From Brevundimonas subvibrioides ATCC 15264 (GTDB taxonomy: Bacteria; Pseudomonadota; Alphaproteobacteria; Caulobacterales; Caulobacteraceae): a stretch of 64,000 nucleotides of DNA. The translations under genes and the position numbers were made by a program. Within the stretch, counting starts at the first letter, position 1. Every line of letters begins with the position of its first letter. The DNA lies in contig NC_014375.1 of assembly GCF_000144605.1 (NCBI RefSeq), positions 3,106,501-3,170,500 of the forward strand, read 5' to 3'. The notes beneath the pieces were generated by a model that saw only the letters and a list, made by a program, of their open reading frames with translations, made no database searches and was not told the DNA's origin. Positions 44,380 to 54,088 of this stretch are shown one piece after another.

Positions 44380-45497
44380 CCGCCGTATCCTTCGACACCT
44401 ATGAGGAAACTCCCGGCCTGACCGCGCTGCGTCGCGAGGCCGCGCGCCAGAAGGTCAACTCCGAAGAGTCCTTCAAGCTGGCGACCCAGGACACCGTCCT
44501 GTCGCCCCGCTTCTACACCACCGACTTCGCCGCCATGGACCGCATCGACGTGTCCCCGGTCCGGGCCCAGTGGGACGCCCTGATGGCCGAGTTCGAGGCG
44601 GACGTGAACAAGGACCACTTCAAGCGCGACGCCGCCTTCGACGGCATCATCGAGAACCTGCCCGACGACCTGCGCAAGGAGTTCACCGACTTCCTGGTGT
44701 CGTCGCTGACATCCGAATTCTCGGGCTGCGTCCTGTACGCCGAGATCGCCAAGCGGGTTCAGAACCCCGACATCCGCGCCCTGTTCAAATACATGAGCCG
44801 CGACGAGAGCCGCCACGCCGGCTTCATCAACGACACGCTGAAGGATGCGAAGATCGGCGTGGACCTGAGCTTCCTGACCAAGGTCAAGAAGTACACCCAC
44901 TTCAAGCCCAAGTTCATCTTCTACGCGGTCTATCTGTCGGAGAAGATCGGCTACGCGCGCTACATCGCGATCCACCGCCATCTGGAACAGAATCCGGACA
45001 AGCGCTTCCACCCGATCTTCCAGTGGTTCGAACGGTGGTGCAACGACGAGTTCAAGCACGGCGAGGCCTTCGCCCTGATCATGCGGAACGACCCGAAGCT
45101 GCTGAGCGGCGGCAACGTCTGGTGGATCCGGTTCTTCCTGCTCAGCGTCTATGCCACCATGTACGTCCGCGACCACATGCGGCCGGCCTTCCACAAGGCG
45201 CTGGGCGTCGACATCACCACCTACGACTACGAGGTCTTCCGCATCTGTTCGGAAATCTCGAAGCAGGTCTATCCCGTCACCCTGCGCACCGACGATCCCC
45301 GCTTCCGCGCCGGGATGGAGCGGCTGCGGCTGACCTCGGACGCCATCGCCGACGCCAAGGCGAAGGGTGGCCTGTTCGGGGGGGTCAAGCGGTTCGGTCT
45401 GGTGCTCAAGGCCGGCGCGACGCTGGCGGGCCTGTTCTTCCTGCCGGTCGACAAGCACCCCCTGCCCGCCAACGTCCGGATGGAGCCGACCTGGTAA
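44376..45497 (+). CDS. acsF: Aerobic Mg-protoporphyrin IX monomethyl ester cyclase
   Basis: O2-dependent di-iron enzyme that forms ring E of the pigment. The 373-residue protein has the ferritin-like ligand motifs [10 protein letters not shown] and [12 protein letters not shown]. Starts with GTG after a CCGGAGG site, overlapping the upstream small gene. No oxygen-independent cyclase (bchE) is in the window, so pigment synthesis appears to need oxygen. Confidence 0.96.
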   Translation: MTAVSFDTYEETPGLTALRREAARQKVNSEESFKLATQDTVLSPRFYTTDFAAMDRIDVSPVRAQWDALMAEFEADVNKDHFKRDAAFDGIIENLPDDLRKEFTDFLVSSLTSEFSGCVLYAEIAKRVQNPDIRALFKYMSRDESRHAGFINDTLKDAKIGVDLSFLTKVKKYTHFKPKFIFYAVYLSEKIGYARYIAIHRHLEQNPDKRFHPIFQWFERWCNDEFKHGEAFALIMRNDPKLLSGGNVWWIRFFLLSVYATMYVRDHMRPAFHKALGVDITTYDYEVFRICSEISKQVYPVTLRTDDPRFRAGMERLRLTSDAIADAKAKGGLFGGVKRFGLVLKAGATLAGLFFLPVDKHPLPANVRMEPTW

Positions 45498-45500
45498 GCC

Positions 45501-46316
45501 ATGTCGGTCTTTGTGCAGCCCCTGCTGATCGCGGCCCTCGTCTGGTGGTTCTCCACCGGGGCGATCCTGTGGCTGGTCCGCCTGCCGCGGCGCACGTTCG
45601 GCTGGAGCATGGGCCTGTATGCCGTGGTCGCCGCCGCGGCCACGGTGGGGGTGATGATCGCGTCGCGCGATCAGAGCGCGCTGGGCGCCTATGTCGGCTT
45701 TGGCTGCGCCCTGGCCGTCTGGGGCTGGCACGAGATGGGCTTTCTGATGGGCAAGCTGACCGGCCCGCGCCGGACCGCCTGCCCGTTCGGGGCCCAGGGC
45801 TGGAAGCGGTTCACCCTGTCGGCCGAGACGGTGATCCACCACGAGATCGCGCTGGCCCTGACGGCCGTCCTGTTCGTCGCCCTGACCTGGGACCAGCCGA
45901 ACCAGACCGGCACCCTGACCTTCCTGCTGCTGCTGGGCATGCGGCTGTCGACCAAGCTGAACATCTTCCTCGGCGTGCCCAATCCGCCGATCACCTTCCT
46001 GCCCAAGGGCCTCAGCTATCTGCAGAGCTATTTCCGGCGCGCCCGGTTCAACGCCCTGTTCCCGCTGTCGCTGGGCCTGTCGATCGTCGTGACCCTGCTG
46101 CTGGGCGACGCCGCCCTGTCGACGACCGGCGGGGCCCAGACCGGCTATGCCTTGATGTTCATGCTGGCCGCGCTGGGCCTGCTGGAACACGGCTTCCTGA
46201 TGCTGCCCTCGCCCGACCACGCCTTGTGGGGCTGGGCCCTGGGACGCAGCGAACCACGTAAACCGAAACCCGCCGTCCAGGTCGCGCTCGCCGCGACGGG
46301 GGACGGCGACCAGTGA
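45501..46316 (+). CDS. puhE: PuhE (DUF3623) membrane protein
   Basis: A 271-residue protein with about seven membrane helices. Family segments are [27 protein letters not shown] and [13 protein letters not shown]. Its deletion in Rhodobacter alters bacteriochlorophyll supply and complex assembly. It starts three bases after the acsF stop and precedes hemA. Confidence 0.9.
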   Translation: MSVFVQPLLIAALVWWFSTGAILWLVRLPRRTFGWSMGLYAVVAAAATVGVMIASRDQSALGAYVGFGCALAVWGWHEMGFLMGKLTGPRRTACPFGAQGWKRFTLSAETVIHHEIALALTAVLFVALTWDQPNQTGTLTFLLLLGMRLSTKLNIFLGVPNPPITFLPKGLSYLQSYFRRARFNALFPLSLGLSIVVTLLLGDAALSTTGGAQTGYALMFMLAALGLLEHGFLMLPSPDHALWGWALGRSEPRKPKPAVQVALAATGDGDQ

Positions 46317-46354
46317 TCAACACAAAGACAGAAACGACCCGGGGGAAAACCGAC

Positions 46355-47584
46355 ATGACCACAGACTTCAACTTCGGGAGCTTCTTCCAGTCCGAACTCG
46401 ACCGCCTGCACGACGCCGGCAACTACCGCGTCTTCGCCGAGCTGGAGCGCAAGCGCGGGTCGTTCCCCAAGGCCAAGAAGCACGGCGACGGTCCCGACGA
46501 GGTCACTGTCTGGTGTTCCAACGACTATCTCGGCATGGGGCAGTCGGCCCACGTGCTGAAGGCCATGCACGACGCCCTGGACAGCTGCGGCGCCGGTGCC
46601 GGCGGCACGCGCAACATCTCCGGGACCAACCACCACCACGTCCTGCTGGAACGCGAGCTGGCCGACCTGCACGGCAAGGAGGCGGCGCTGCTGTTCACCT
46701 CGGGCTATGTCTCCAACTGGGCGGCTCTGGGCACCCTGGCGGCCCGGCTGCCGAACTGCGTGGTGCTGTCGGACGCCTGCAACCACGCCTCCATGATCGA
46801 GGGCATCCGCCACAGCCGCGCCGAATGCCAGGTCTTCCGCCACAACGACCCGGCGCACCTGGATGAACTGCTGTCGAGGATCGATCCGTCGCGGCCCAAA
46901 CTGGTGGCGTTCGAGAGCGTCTATTCGATGGACGGCGACATCGGCCCGATCCGCGAGATCGTCGAGGTGGCCGAGAAGCACGGGGCCATGACCTATCTGG
47001 ACGAAGTCCACGGCGTGGGCCTGTACGGACCGCGCGGCGGCGGCGTCGCCGAACGCGAGGGCCTGATGGACCGGATCACGGTCATCGAGGGCACGCTGGG
47101 CAAGGCGTTCGGGGTCATGGGCGGATACATCGCCGCCTCCACCGCGCTCTGCGACTACGTCCGCAGCTTCGCCTCCGGTTTCATCTTCACCACCGCCCTG
47201 CCCCCGGCCGTCGCCGCCGGGGCGGCCGCCAGCGTGAAGCACCTGAAGGCCTCGGAGATGGAACGCGCCCGCCACCAGGACCGGGTGGCCAGGGTCCGCG
47301 CCCGCCTGGACGTCGCGGGCATCCCGCACCTGCCGAACGAGAGCCACATCATCCCGGTGATGGTCGGCGACCCGCACAAGTGCAAGATGATCTCCGACTG
47401 GCTGATGGAGCACCACGGCATCTATGTGCAGCCGATCAACTATCCGACCGTGCCGCTGGGCACCGAGCGGCTGCGGATCACGCCGTCGCCGGTGCACGAC
47501 GACGGCGACATCGACCGGCTCATCGACGCCCTGTCCGAGATCTGGGGCCACTGCGCCCTGGCCCGCACGGCCGTGGCCGCCTGA
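46355..47584 (+). CDS. hemA: 5-aminolevulinate synthase
   Basis: Condenses glycine and succinyl-CoA to 5-aminolevulinate, the first tetrapyrrole precursor. The 409-residue PLP enzyme shows [11 protein letters not shown], the [10 protein letters not shown] loop and the PLP lysine in EGTLGKAFG (Lys250). The ATG at 46355 follows GGGGGAAA and gives the family length. Being at the end of the puh operon links precursor supply to photosystem expression. Confidence 0.97.
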   Translation: MTTDFNFGSFFQSELDRLHDAGNYRVFAELERKRGSFPKAKKHGDGPDEVTVWCSNDYLGMGQSAHVLKAMHDALDSCGAGAGGTRNISGTNHHHVLLERELADLHGKEAALLFTSGYVSNWAALGTLAARLPNCVVLSDACNHASMIEGIRHSRAECQVFRHNDPAHLDELLSRIDPSRPKLVAFESVYSMDGDIGPIREIVEVAEKHGAMTYLDEVHGVGLYGPRGGGVAEREGLMDRITVIEGTLGKAFGVMGGYIAASTALCDYVRSFASGFIFTTALPPAVAAGAAASVKHLKASEMERARHQDRVARVRARLDVAGIPHLPNESHIIPVMVGDPHKCKMISDWLMEHHGIYVQPINYPTVPLGTERLRITPSPVHDDGDIDRLIDALSEIWGHCALARTAVAA

Positions 47585-47611
47585 TCGCATGACGCCTGCG
47601 TTCGGGACCGC

Positions 47612-48571
47612 ATGAAGACGGTCCTGCGGGTCATCGGCGTTCTGATCGGTCTCGGGCTTCTGGGGCTCGGCGCATGGCTCTATGCGCCGGACAAGTCGCG
47701 CGCCGACCTCGAACCCCTGTATCTGGCCGGCCCGGGCGACATGATCGAGGTCGCCGGCACGCGGCTGCACGTGCGCGACACCGGCCCGCGCGAGGCCCCC
47801 GCCGTCATCCTGATCCATGGCTTCGGATCCAGCCTGCACACCTGGGAGCCCTGGGCGGCAGCGCTGGACGACGACCTGCGGGTCATCCGGCTGGACCTGC
47901 CCGGCTCGGGCCTGTCGCCGCCCGATCCAACAGGTAACTATACCGACGACCGTGTCATCGCCCTGCTGCTGGCGATGATGGACCGGCTGAGCGTGCAGCG
48001 CGCCGCCTTCGTCGGCAACTCCGTCGGGGGGCGCGTGGCGTGGACGATGGGGGCAGAGCATCCCGACCGTGTCGAGCGGCTGGTGCTGGTTTCGCCCGAC
48101 GGCTTCGCCAGCCCCGGCTTCGAATACGGCAAGGCCCCGGACGTGCCCTTCATCATGCAGGCGATGCGCTATGTCCTGCCGCGCGGGATGCTGAAGTCCA
48201 ATATCGCCGTGGGCTATGCCGACCCGACGGCCCTGACCGAGCCGACCGTCACCCGCTATCGCGACCTGATGCTGGCCCCCGGCGCGCGGCAGGCCATGCT
48301 GGACCGGATGGAGCAGACGGTGCTGCGCGATCCGGTGCCCATGCTGGGTCAGATCACGGCTCCCGTGCTGCTGGTCTGGGGCGAGAAGGACGGCATGATC
48401 CCCTTCTCCAACGCGGCAGACTACCAGCGCGCGCTGTCCGATGTGCGGCTCGTGTCCTTCCCTGAACTGGGCCACCTGCCGCAGGAGGAGGCCCCGATGC
48501 GCAGCCTGCCGCCGGTGCGCGACTTCCTGCTGGACGCGCCATCCGCCACCGGAACGATCACCAACCCGTGA
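47612..48571 (+). CDS. Membrane-anchored alpha/beta hydrolase
   Basis: A 319-residue protein with an N-terminal membrane helix (VLRVIGVLIGLGLLGLGAWL) and an alpha/beta hydrolase fold. The oxyanion loop is HGFG (69-72), the nucleophile elbow GNSVGG with Ser137, the acid in WGEKDGMIP and the histidine in LGHLPQEE. It begins 27 bases after hemA on the same strand and may be cotranscribed. Substrate unknown; it resembles BchO-type and lipase-like hydrolases in fold only. Confidence 0.88.
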   Translation: MKTVLRVIGVLIGLGLLGLGAWLYAPDKSRADLEPLYLAGPGDMIEVAGTRLHVRDTGPREAPAVILIHGFGSSLHTWEPWAAALDDDLRVIRLDLPGSGLSPPDPTGNYTDDRVIALLLAMMDRLSVQRAAFVGNSVGGRVAWTMGAEHPDRVERLVLVSPDGFASPGFEYGKAPDVPFIMQAMRYVLPRGMLKSNIAVGYADPTALTEPTVTRYRDLMLAPGARQAMLDRMEQTVLRDPVPMLGQITAPVLLVWGEKDGMIPFSNAADYQRALSDVRLVSFPELGHLPQEEAPMRSLPPVRDFLLDAPSATGTITNP

Positions 48572-48695
48572 GCATCGCACGGTGGCGTGGGCCAAGCGCC
48601 GGGACTAGCGTTGGTAACCCGTAGCCTTCCCGTACGTAACCAGACCCGAGAGTTCGCCCGCCTTTCACCGCCCTCCCCGCGCCACGGAGCCCGCC

Positions 48696-49481
48696 ATGTC
48701 CAGCATTCCCGTCACCCCCCGCCCGACCGCCGCCCCCGGCGTGCGCCGGATCACGGAGACCGACATCAACTGGGCCCTGTCGGAGGGTTGGAAGGACTTC
48801 AACGCCAAGCGCGGCGACATCCTGGTGCTGGCGGTCCTCTATCCGGTGCTGGGTCTGCTGGCGGCGGTGATCGCGCTGAACGACCGGCTGCTGCCCGTCT
48901 TCTTCCCGCTCGTCGCCGGCCTGTCGGTCATGGGCCCGGCGGTCGCCGCGGGGTTCTACGAGATCGCGCGGCGGCGCGAGGCCGGCATCGATTCCAGCTG
49001 GATTCACTTCTTCGACCCGCTGAACGGACGCAGCCGTACGCCCCTGTTCATGCTGACCCTGATGTCGCTGGTCTTTTTCGTCACCTGGATCATCGCGGCC
49101 TGGCTGATCTATCAGGCGACCCTGGCCCAGGTCGGGCCGATGACGATCGTCGGCGGGTTCCAGCAACTGTTCTCCACGCCCCAGGGCTGGGCCATGGTGA
49201 TCGTCGGCAATCTGGTCGGAGCGGCGTTTGCCGTCCTGACCGTCGTCCTGACGCTGGTGTCGTTCCCGATGGTCGTGGACAGGCCGGTCGATGCGGGAAC
49301 CGCCGTCGGCACCTCGATCCGCGCGGTCGGCCGCAACCCGGGCGCGGTCGCATCCTGGGGCCTGCGGGTCGCGGGGCTGCTGATCCTCGGATCGCTGCCG
49401 CTGTTCATCGGCCTGGCGGTCGTGCTGCCGGTGCTCGGCTACGCCACCTGGCACCTGTACACCCGCATGGTCGAACGCTGA
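48696..49481 (+). CDS. DUF2189 membrane protein
   Basis: A 261-residue protein of the DUF2189 family, function unknown. A short cytoplasmic N-terminus with ITETDINWALSEGWKDF is followed by about six membrane helices. It faces the following gene, the two stops being four bases apart. The 124 bases before it hold no further gene. Confidence 0.85.
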   Translation: MSSIPVTPRPTAAPGVRRITETDINWALSEGWKDFNAKRGDILVLAVLYPVLGLLAAVIALNDRLLPVFFPLVAGLSVMGPAVAAGFYEIARRREAGIDSSWIHFFDPLNGRSRTPLFMLTLMSLVFFVTWIIAAWLIYQATLAQVGPMTIVGGFQQLFSTPQGWAMVIVGNLVGAAFAVLTVVLTLVSFPMVVDRPVDAGTAVGTSIRAVGRNPGAVASWGLRVAGLLILGSLPLFIGLAVVLPVLGYATWHLYTRMVER

Positions 49482-49485
49482 GGCG

Positions 49486-50670
49486 TCAGGCGGTCGCCGC
49501 GCCGGCCGCCTGGGCCTTCTTGTCCCGTCCACGACCGAACCGGTAGACGGCGAAGGCGATCGCGCCCCCGACGGCCAGGATGATGATCGTCGTGACCGGT
49601 CGGAAGGCCAGCCAGGCCAGGGCGATCGTCACCGTGCCCACGACCAGTCCCAGCACGAAGCCGATCAGGCCCGTACCCATCCTCACGATCGTTCCGGCGA
49701 GGGGCAGGACGTCGGCCAGCACGCCCAGCGGGGCCAGGATCAGGCCGAACCCGACCATCAGCAGGACCATGCCGACGATGCGGATGAGCCAGGCGATCAT
49801 GTTGTTCGCATCCTGGGCGCTCTGGAACATGTCGCCGGCCGGCACGTCGCCGTCGGCTACCAGCAGGATCTCCGAGCCGTTGCGCGTGCGGTAGGGCAGG
49901 AAGCCGTCGCCGTTCTGGCGCGCCACGATGCTGGTCTCGGCCGCCGGGGTCAGGCCGTAGGACACCCGGGTGTCGCCGATCTGCGGCACCGACGGATCCT
50001 CGCCGATGTAGATCCGGTTCTGCACAACGCTCAGGGTCCGGCCCTGACCGGCGGCCGACTGGATGGCCTCTTCGTTGTCGCCGTTCAACGGCAGGGGCTG
50101 CTCGCCGCCGACCTGGCTCAGCACATCCTCGTCAAGACCAAAGGCGCCGAGCGTCGCGTCCTCGGCATAGATCGTGGCGGCCTCGATCGTCATCTCGGGG
50201 TTCTCGTGCCCGGCCGGCTCGGCGAAGGCGCTGGAGTCCACCGCGCTCGAGGACCAGGCCTTCGAATAGGTATAGGTCGTGACCGTCTCTTCGGAGCCGC
50301 CCAGCTTGGTGCGGGTCTCGCTCTTGGACTCCTCGGTCCACTGGTACATCTCGACGTTCCGGACCAGCTTCACGCCCGTGCCGGAGACGCCGAACTCGGT
50401 GTCCTCCAGTGGCGCGGTCACGGCGATCTCGCCGGTCACATGCACCAGTTTCTGGTCGTTGGCGGGCTGGATCGGGGTGGCGGTCGCCTCGACCACCAGA
50501 CCGGCCCCCTCGGTCAGGCCGCGGGCGGTCTTGACCGCATTGCCCTCGTTCCAGGCCAGGCCGATGACGCAGCCCACAATCAGGGCCAGGCCCACGAGGA
50601 TACCGGCAAAGGCCGAGCCGACGCGGCTGAACCAGGACGTGGTGGTGGTTTTGGTGATCTGATCCGGCAT
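49486..50670 (-). CDS. TMEM43-family membrane protein
   Basis: A 394-residue protein with an N-terminal helix (VGSAFAGILVGLALIVGCVIG), a large extracytoplasmic domain and three to four C-terminal helices, matching the bacterial TMEM43 (DUF1625) family. GLAWNEGNAVKTARGLTEGA is characteristic. Function in bacteria is not known. Divergent from the glycosyltransferase gene across a 154-base gap that contains two tandem GATACCGG-type units near 50690. Confidence 0.85.
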   Translation of the reverse strand: MPDQITKTTTTSWFSRVGSAFAGILVGLALIVGCVIGLAWNEGNAVKTARGLTEGAGLVVEATATPIQPANDQKLVHVTGEIAVTAPLEDTEFGVSGTGVKLVRNVEMYQWTEESKSETRTKLGGSEETVTTYTYSKAWSSSAVDSSAFAEPAGHENPEMTIEAATIYAEDATLGAFGLDEDVLSQVGGEQPLPLNGDNEEAIQSAAGQGRTLSVVQNRIYIGEDPSVPQIGDTRVSYGLTPAAETSIVARQNGDGFLPYRTRNGSEILLVADGDVPAGDMFQSAQDANNMIAWLIRIVGMVLLMVGFGLILAPLGVLADVLPLAGTIVRMGTGLIGFVLGLVVGTVTIALAWLAFRPVTTIIILAVGGAIAFAVYRFGRGRDKKAQAAGAATA

Positions 50671-50824
50671 GGAGCCCCCCCGAGCGAGTCGATACCGGCG
50701 ATACCGGCAGACCGCCGCTATAGCAGCTTGACCGTTCGGGCACAGGGGCCGTGGCCTGATCGAAGCTGACCGTCAGACCTCGTTAAGCCTGTCCGATTAC
50801 CCGACCTTGAGGGTGTTCGGGCCA

Positions 50825-51697
50825 ATGTGGGACATGGTCGACCTGTCCCCACAGCCCACGGATTGCGCCGTGCTGCCGGATCGGCGCGGGGCCGAGCGCC
50901 GCCCGATCCGCGCCGCACGCCGCGCGCGCGAACGCGTGCGGCTGCTGGGTCAGACGATGGATCTGGTCCGTCCTGAAGAGGTCCTGCACCACGTCGACAC
51001 CTGGGTGACCGAGGGCCGCAAGGCCGTGGTCGCCAATCACAACCTGAACAGCCTGAACCTGATCCGGCGCAATCCGGCGATGGCCGCCTTCTACGACCGG
51101 GCCGACCTGGTCGAGGTCGATTCCGCGCCGCTGATCGCCTTCGCGCGTCTGCTCGGCGTTCATGGCCGCGCCTTCCACCGCTGCACCTATCTGGACTGGC
51201 GCGATCATTTCTGGAGTCTGGCCGACCGCAAGCGCTGGCGGGTGATGTATCTGGGCGGCGCGCCCGGCGTGGCCGAAACCGCGCGCCAACGTCTGGCAAC
51301 CTGCTATCCCGGAACCACGATCGCCGTGCGGGACGGATATTTCGACGCCGCCCCCGAATCGGACGGGACCGCATCGGTGCTGGCCGAGATCGCCGCGTTC
51401 CGGCCGCACATCCTGTTCGTCGGCATGGGCATGCCGCGCCAGGAGGTCTGGATCGGCGAAAACCTCGACGCCCTGCCCGACGCCGTCATCTTCTCCGTCG
51501 GAGCCGCCTTCGATTACGAGGCCGGCTTCCAGAGCGCGGCCCCGCGCTGGATGGGACCGCTGGGCCTCGAGTGGCTGTACCGGCTGGTCAAGGATCCGCA
51601 GCGGCTGGCCCGACGCTATCTGATCGAGCCGTGGGGTCTGGCCGACCTGATCGTCGCCGATGTGGTCACGGCGCTCCGGGCCCGGCTGAAGCCCTAG
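50825..51697 (+). CDS. WecG/TagA/CpsF-family glycosyltransferase
   Basis: A GT26-type transferase of 290 residues that would add N-acetylmannosaminuronate- or ManNAc-like sugar to a lipid-linked carrier. ANHNLNSLNLIRRNP, VEVDSAPLIAFARLLG, VMYLGGAPGVAE and FVGMGMPRQEVWI are family motifs. The start is uncertain: ATG at 50825 or 50834 rather than a TTG at 50807. No other cell-wall or capsule genes adjoin. Its TAG stop lies in a CTAG shared with the convergent bglX stop. Confidence 0.87.
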   Translation: MWDMVDLSPQPTDCAVLPDRRGAERRPIRAARRARERVRLLGQTMDLVRPEEVLHHVDTWVTEGRKAVVANHNLNSLNLIRRNPAMAAFYDRADLVEVDSAPLIAFARLLGVHGRAFHRCTYLDWRDHFWSLADRKRWRVMYLGGAPGVAETARQRLATCYPGTTIAVRDGYFDAAPESDGTASVLAEIAAFRPHILFVGMGMPRQEVWIGENLDALPDAVIFSVGAAFDYEAGFQSAAPRWMGPLGLEWLYRLVKDPQRLARRYLIEPWGLADLIVADVVTALRARLKP

Positions 51698-53988
51698 CCG
51701 CGCACCAGGGTCAGAACCGCCGGTTCGCCGGTTTGGGCCGACGATGACGCCCAGACGTGGAACTGGCCCGGCTCGACGGTGAGCCGGCTGTCGCCGCCCA
51801 TGAACAGCAGCTGGCTGCGATCCAGGGTGAACCGCGCCGTGGCGGTCTCGCCCGCGCCGACCCGCAGCTTCTGGATGTTGCGCAGGCGGCGGACCGGCTG
51901 GGTCAGGGACGCGACCCGGTCGTGGATGTACAGCTGCACCGTCTCCTCGACGTCGCGGTCTCCGGCGTTGCTGACCGCGACCGAGACCTCGACCGATCCG
52001 TCCCACGCCAGCTCGGCGCCGGACAGGGCCACCGCCCCATAGGTCACCTTGCCGTAGGTCAGGCCGTGGCCGAACGGATAGCGCGCGACATTGGCGATGT
52101 CGCGATAGCGGGCCGTGTACTCCTGGGTCGCCAGGGTCGGATCGGCCGGACGGCCGGTCGCCTTGTGGTCGTAGCTGAAGGGCTGCTGCCCCCCGCGCAT
52201 GGGGAAGCTGACCGGAAGGCGGCCGGACGGCGAGATCTTGCCGAAGACCACATCGGCGACGGCGTGGCCCATCTCTCCGCCCAGGAACCAGGTGACGGCA
52301 ATGGCCGGGGCGTCCCCGACCGGACCGGTCAGATCCAGCGCCCGCCCGTTCCGAAGCAGCACGACCACGGGCTTGCCCGTCGCCTGCACCGCCTCGACCA
52401 GGGCGCGCTGGGGCGCGGGAATGTCGATCTCGGTGCGGGACTGCGCCTCGCCCGACATCCGGCTGCTCTCGCCGAGCGCCAGCACGACCACGTCGGCGTC
52501 CGCCGCGGCGCGTACCGCAGCGTCGATCCCGCCGGACAGCGGCCCCTCGACATCGGAGCCCTGCACCACCGTGAGGGCGCCGGCATCGTCCATGGCCCCG
52601 CGGAAGCCGTCGGCCAGCGAGATCCGCCGGCTTTCATCGCCCCAGATGGTCCAGGGCCCGAACACGTCCTTGTCGTCGGCGAAGGGGCCGATCAGGGCGA
52701 TCTTCTGACCCGCCGGCTTCAACGGCAGCAGGTCGCCGTCGTTCTTCAGCAGGACGATGGATTTCACCGCCGCCTCGCGCGACAGATCGCGGTGCGCCTG
52801 CGATCCCACCAGGACGCGCTCGCGCTCGGGATCGCAGCCGCGATAGGGGTCGTCGAACAGCCCCAGCGCCGCCTTGGTCATCAGCACCCGGCGAACGGCC
52901 TGATCCACCCGGGCCATCGGCACCTCGCCCGAAGCGACCAGGCTCGGGATATGCTCGAGGAACAGCCCGGACACGATCGAGGCGTCGACGCCGGCCATCA
53001 GGGCAATGCGGGTCGCATCGCGGCCGTCGGCGGCGAAGCCGTGGGCGATCAGCTCCTGGTCCGCCGTATAGTCGGTGACCACATAGCCGGCGAAGCCCCA
53101 CTCCTCGCGCAGAATCTGGGTCAGCAGATAGGGATTGCCGCTGGCCGGCACGCCGTTGATGTCGTTGAAGGCCGTCATCACCGACAGGGCACCCGCATCG
53201 AACGCGGCCTTGAACGGCGGCAGGAAGGTGCCGCGCAGCGTCGCGTCCGACATGTCGGTGGTGTTGTAGTCCATCCCGCCCAGCGCGGCGGAATAGGCGG
53301 CAAAATGCTTGGGCGTGGCCAGCAAAGCGTCGCGGTCGGCCAGACCCTTGTCGCCCTGGAATCCCTTGACGCGGGCCACGGCCAGAACCTCGTTCAGCCA
53401 GATGTCCTCGCCCGCACCCTCGACCACGCGGCCCCAGCGCTGGTCCCGCGCCACATCGACCATGGGGGCATAGGTCTGGTGGATGCCGGACGCCGCGCCC
53501 TCGACTGCCGCGGCCCGTGCGGTGCGCATGGCCAGGTCGGGATCGAAGGCGGCGGCCTCGGCCAGCGGCACCGGGAACACCGTCTTAAGCCCGTGGATGA
53601 TGTCGGCGGCGAACAGCAGGGGGATGCCCAGCCGGGTTTCCTCGACCGCGATGGTCTGGATCCGACGTCCCGCATCGGCGCCGACGCCGTTGAACAGGCA
53701 GCCGACCTGACCGTCGCGGATCATCTGCGTCATGCGCGCGGGATCGCCCTGGCCGTCCAGCGGATTGACGTTCTGGGGCCGGAACCGGAACGGGTCGGCC
53801 AGCACATTCAGCTGTCCGGCCTTCTCCTCGATCGTCATGCGCGCGATCAGGGCATCGACCCGGTCCAGGTCCGCCGCGACCTGGGCCGCGGCCCGCCGCG
53901 GGGCGGCCATCAGCCCGCCGATGATCGCCATTCCGAGCGCGCCGGTCAGCATGGCGCGGCGGGAAGTCTGGGTCCGGCGGTCGGACAT
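51694..53988 (-). CDS. bglX: Exported GH3 beta-glucosidase
   Basis: A 764-residue glycoside hydrolase family 3 enzyme. A twin-arginine signal (TSRRAMLTGALGMAIIGG) directs export, followed by the N-terminal barrel with MTIEEKAGQ, the catalytic nucleophile Asp in GYVVTDYTADQE, the second sandwich domain (LGESSRMSGEAQSRT) and a C-terminal fibronectin-III-like domain. It most likely releases glucose from beta-linked oligosaccharides in the periplasm. A palindromic operator lies 20 bases upstream, and a sugar carrier and GH13 enzyme are adjacent. Confidence 0.93.
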   Translation of the reverse strand: MSDRRTQTSRRAMLTGALGMAIIGGLMAAPRRAAAQVAADLDRVDALIARMTIEEKAGQLNVLADPFRFRPQNVNPLDGQGDPARMTQMIRDGQVGCLFNGVGADAGRRIQTIAVEETRLGIPLLFAADIIHGLKTVFPVPLAEAAAFDPDLAMRTARAAAVEGAASGIHQTYAPMVDVARDQRWGRVVEGAGEDIWLNEVLAVARVKGFQGDKGLADRDALLATPKHFAAYSAALGGMDYNTTDMSDATLRGTFLPPFKAAFDAGALSVMTAFNDINGVPASGNPYLLTQILREEWGFAGYVVTDYTADQELIAHGFAADGRDATRIALMAGVDASIVSGLFLEHIPSLVASGEVPMARVDQAVRRVLMTKAALGLFDDPYRGCDPERERVLVGSQAHRDLSREAAVKSIVLLKNDGDLLPLKPAGQKIALIGPFADDKDVFGPWTIWGDESRRISLADGFRGAMDDAGALTVVQGSDVEGPLSGGIDAAVRAAADADVVVLALGESSRMSGEAQSRTEIDIPAPQRALVEAVQATGKPVVVLLRNGRALDLTGPVGDAPAIAVTWFLGGEMGHAVADVVFGKISPSGRLPVSFPMRGGQQPFSYDHKATGRPADPTLATQEYTARYRDIANVARYPFGHGLTYGKVTYGAVALSGAELAWDGSVEVSVAVSNAGDRDVEETVQLYIHDRVASLTQPVRRLRNIQKLRVGAGETATARFTLDRSQLLFMGGDSRLTVEPGQFHVWASSSAQTGEPAVLTLVRG

Positions 53989-54007
53989 GGAATACGCTCC
54001 GTCATGA

Positions 54008-54023
54008 CTGTAACCGCTTACAG
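54008..54023. promoter_or_regulatory. LacI-type operator before bglX
   Basis: CTGTAACCGCTTACAG is a 16-bp inverted repeat (CTGTAA-N4-TTACAG) in the 100-base gap before bglX. Its form fits LacI-family repressors. No such regulator gene is in the window. It is far from the promoter of the upstream carrier gene. Confidence 0.65.
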
Positions 54024-54088
54024 AAGCCGCTGGGCACTGTCATCAGGGTTGGGAGGATGGCAGGCGACTTCTGCAAGAACACGCGGGA

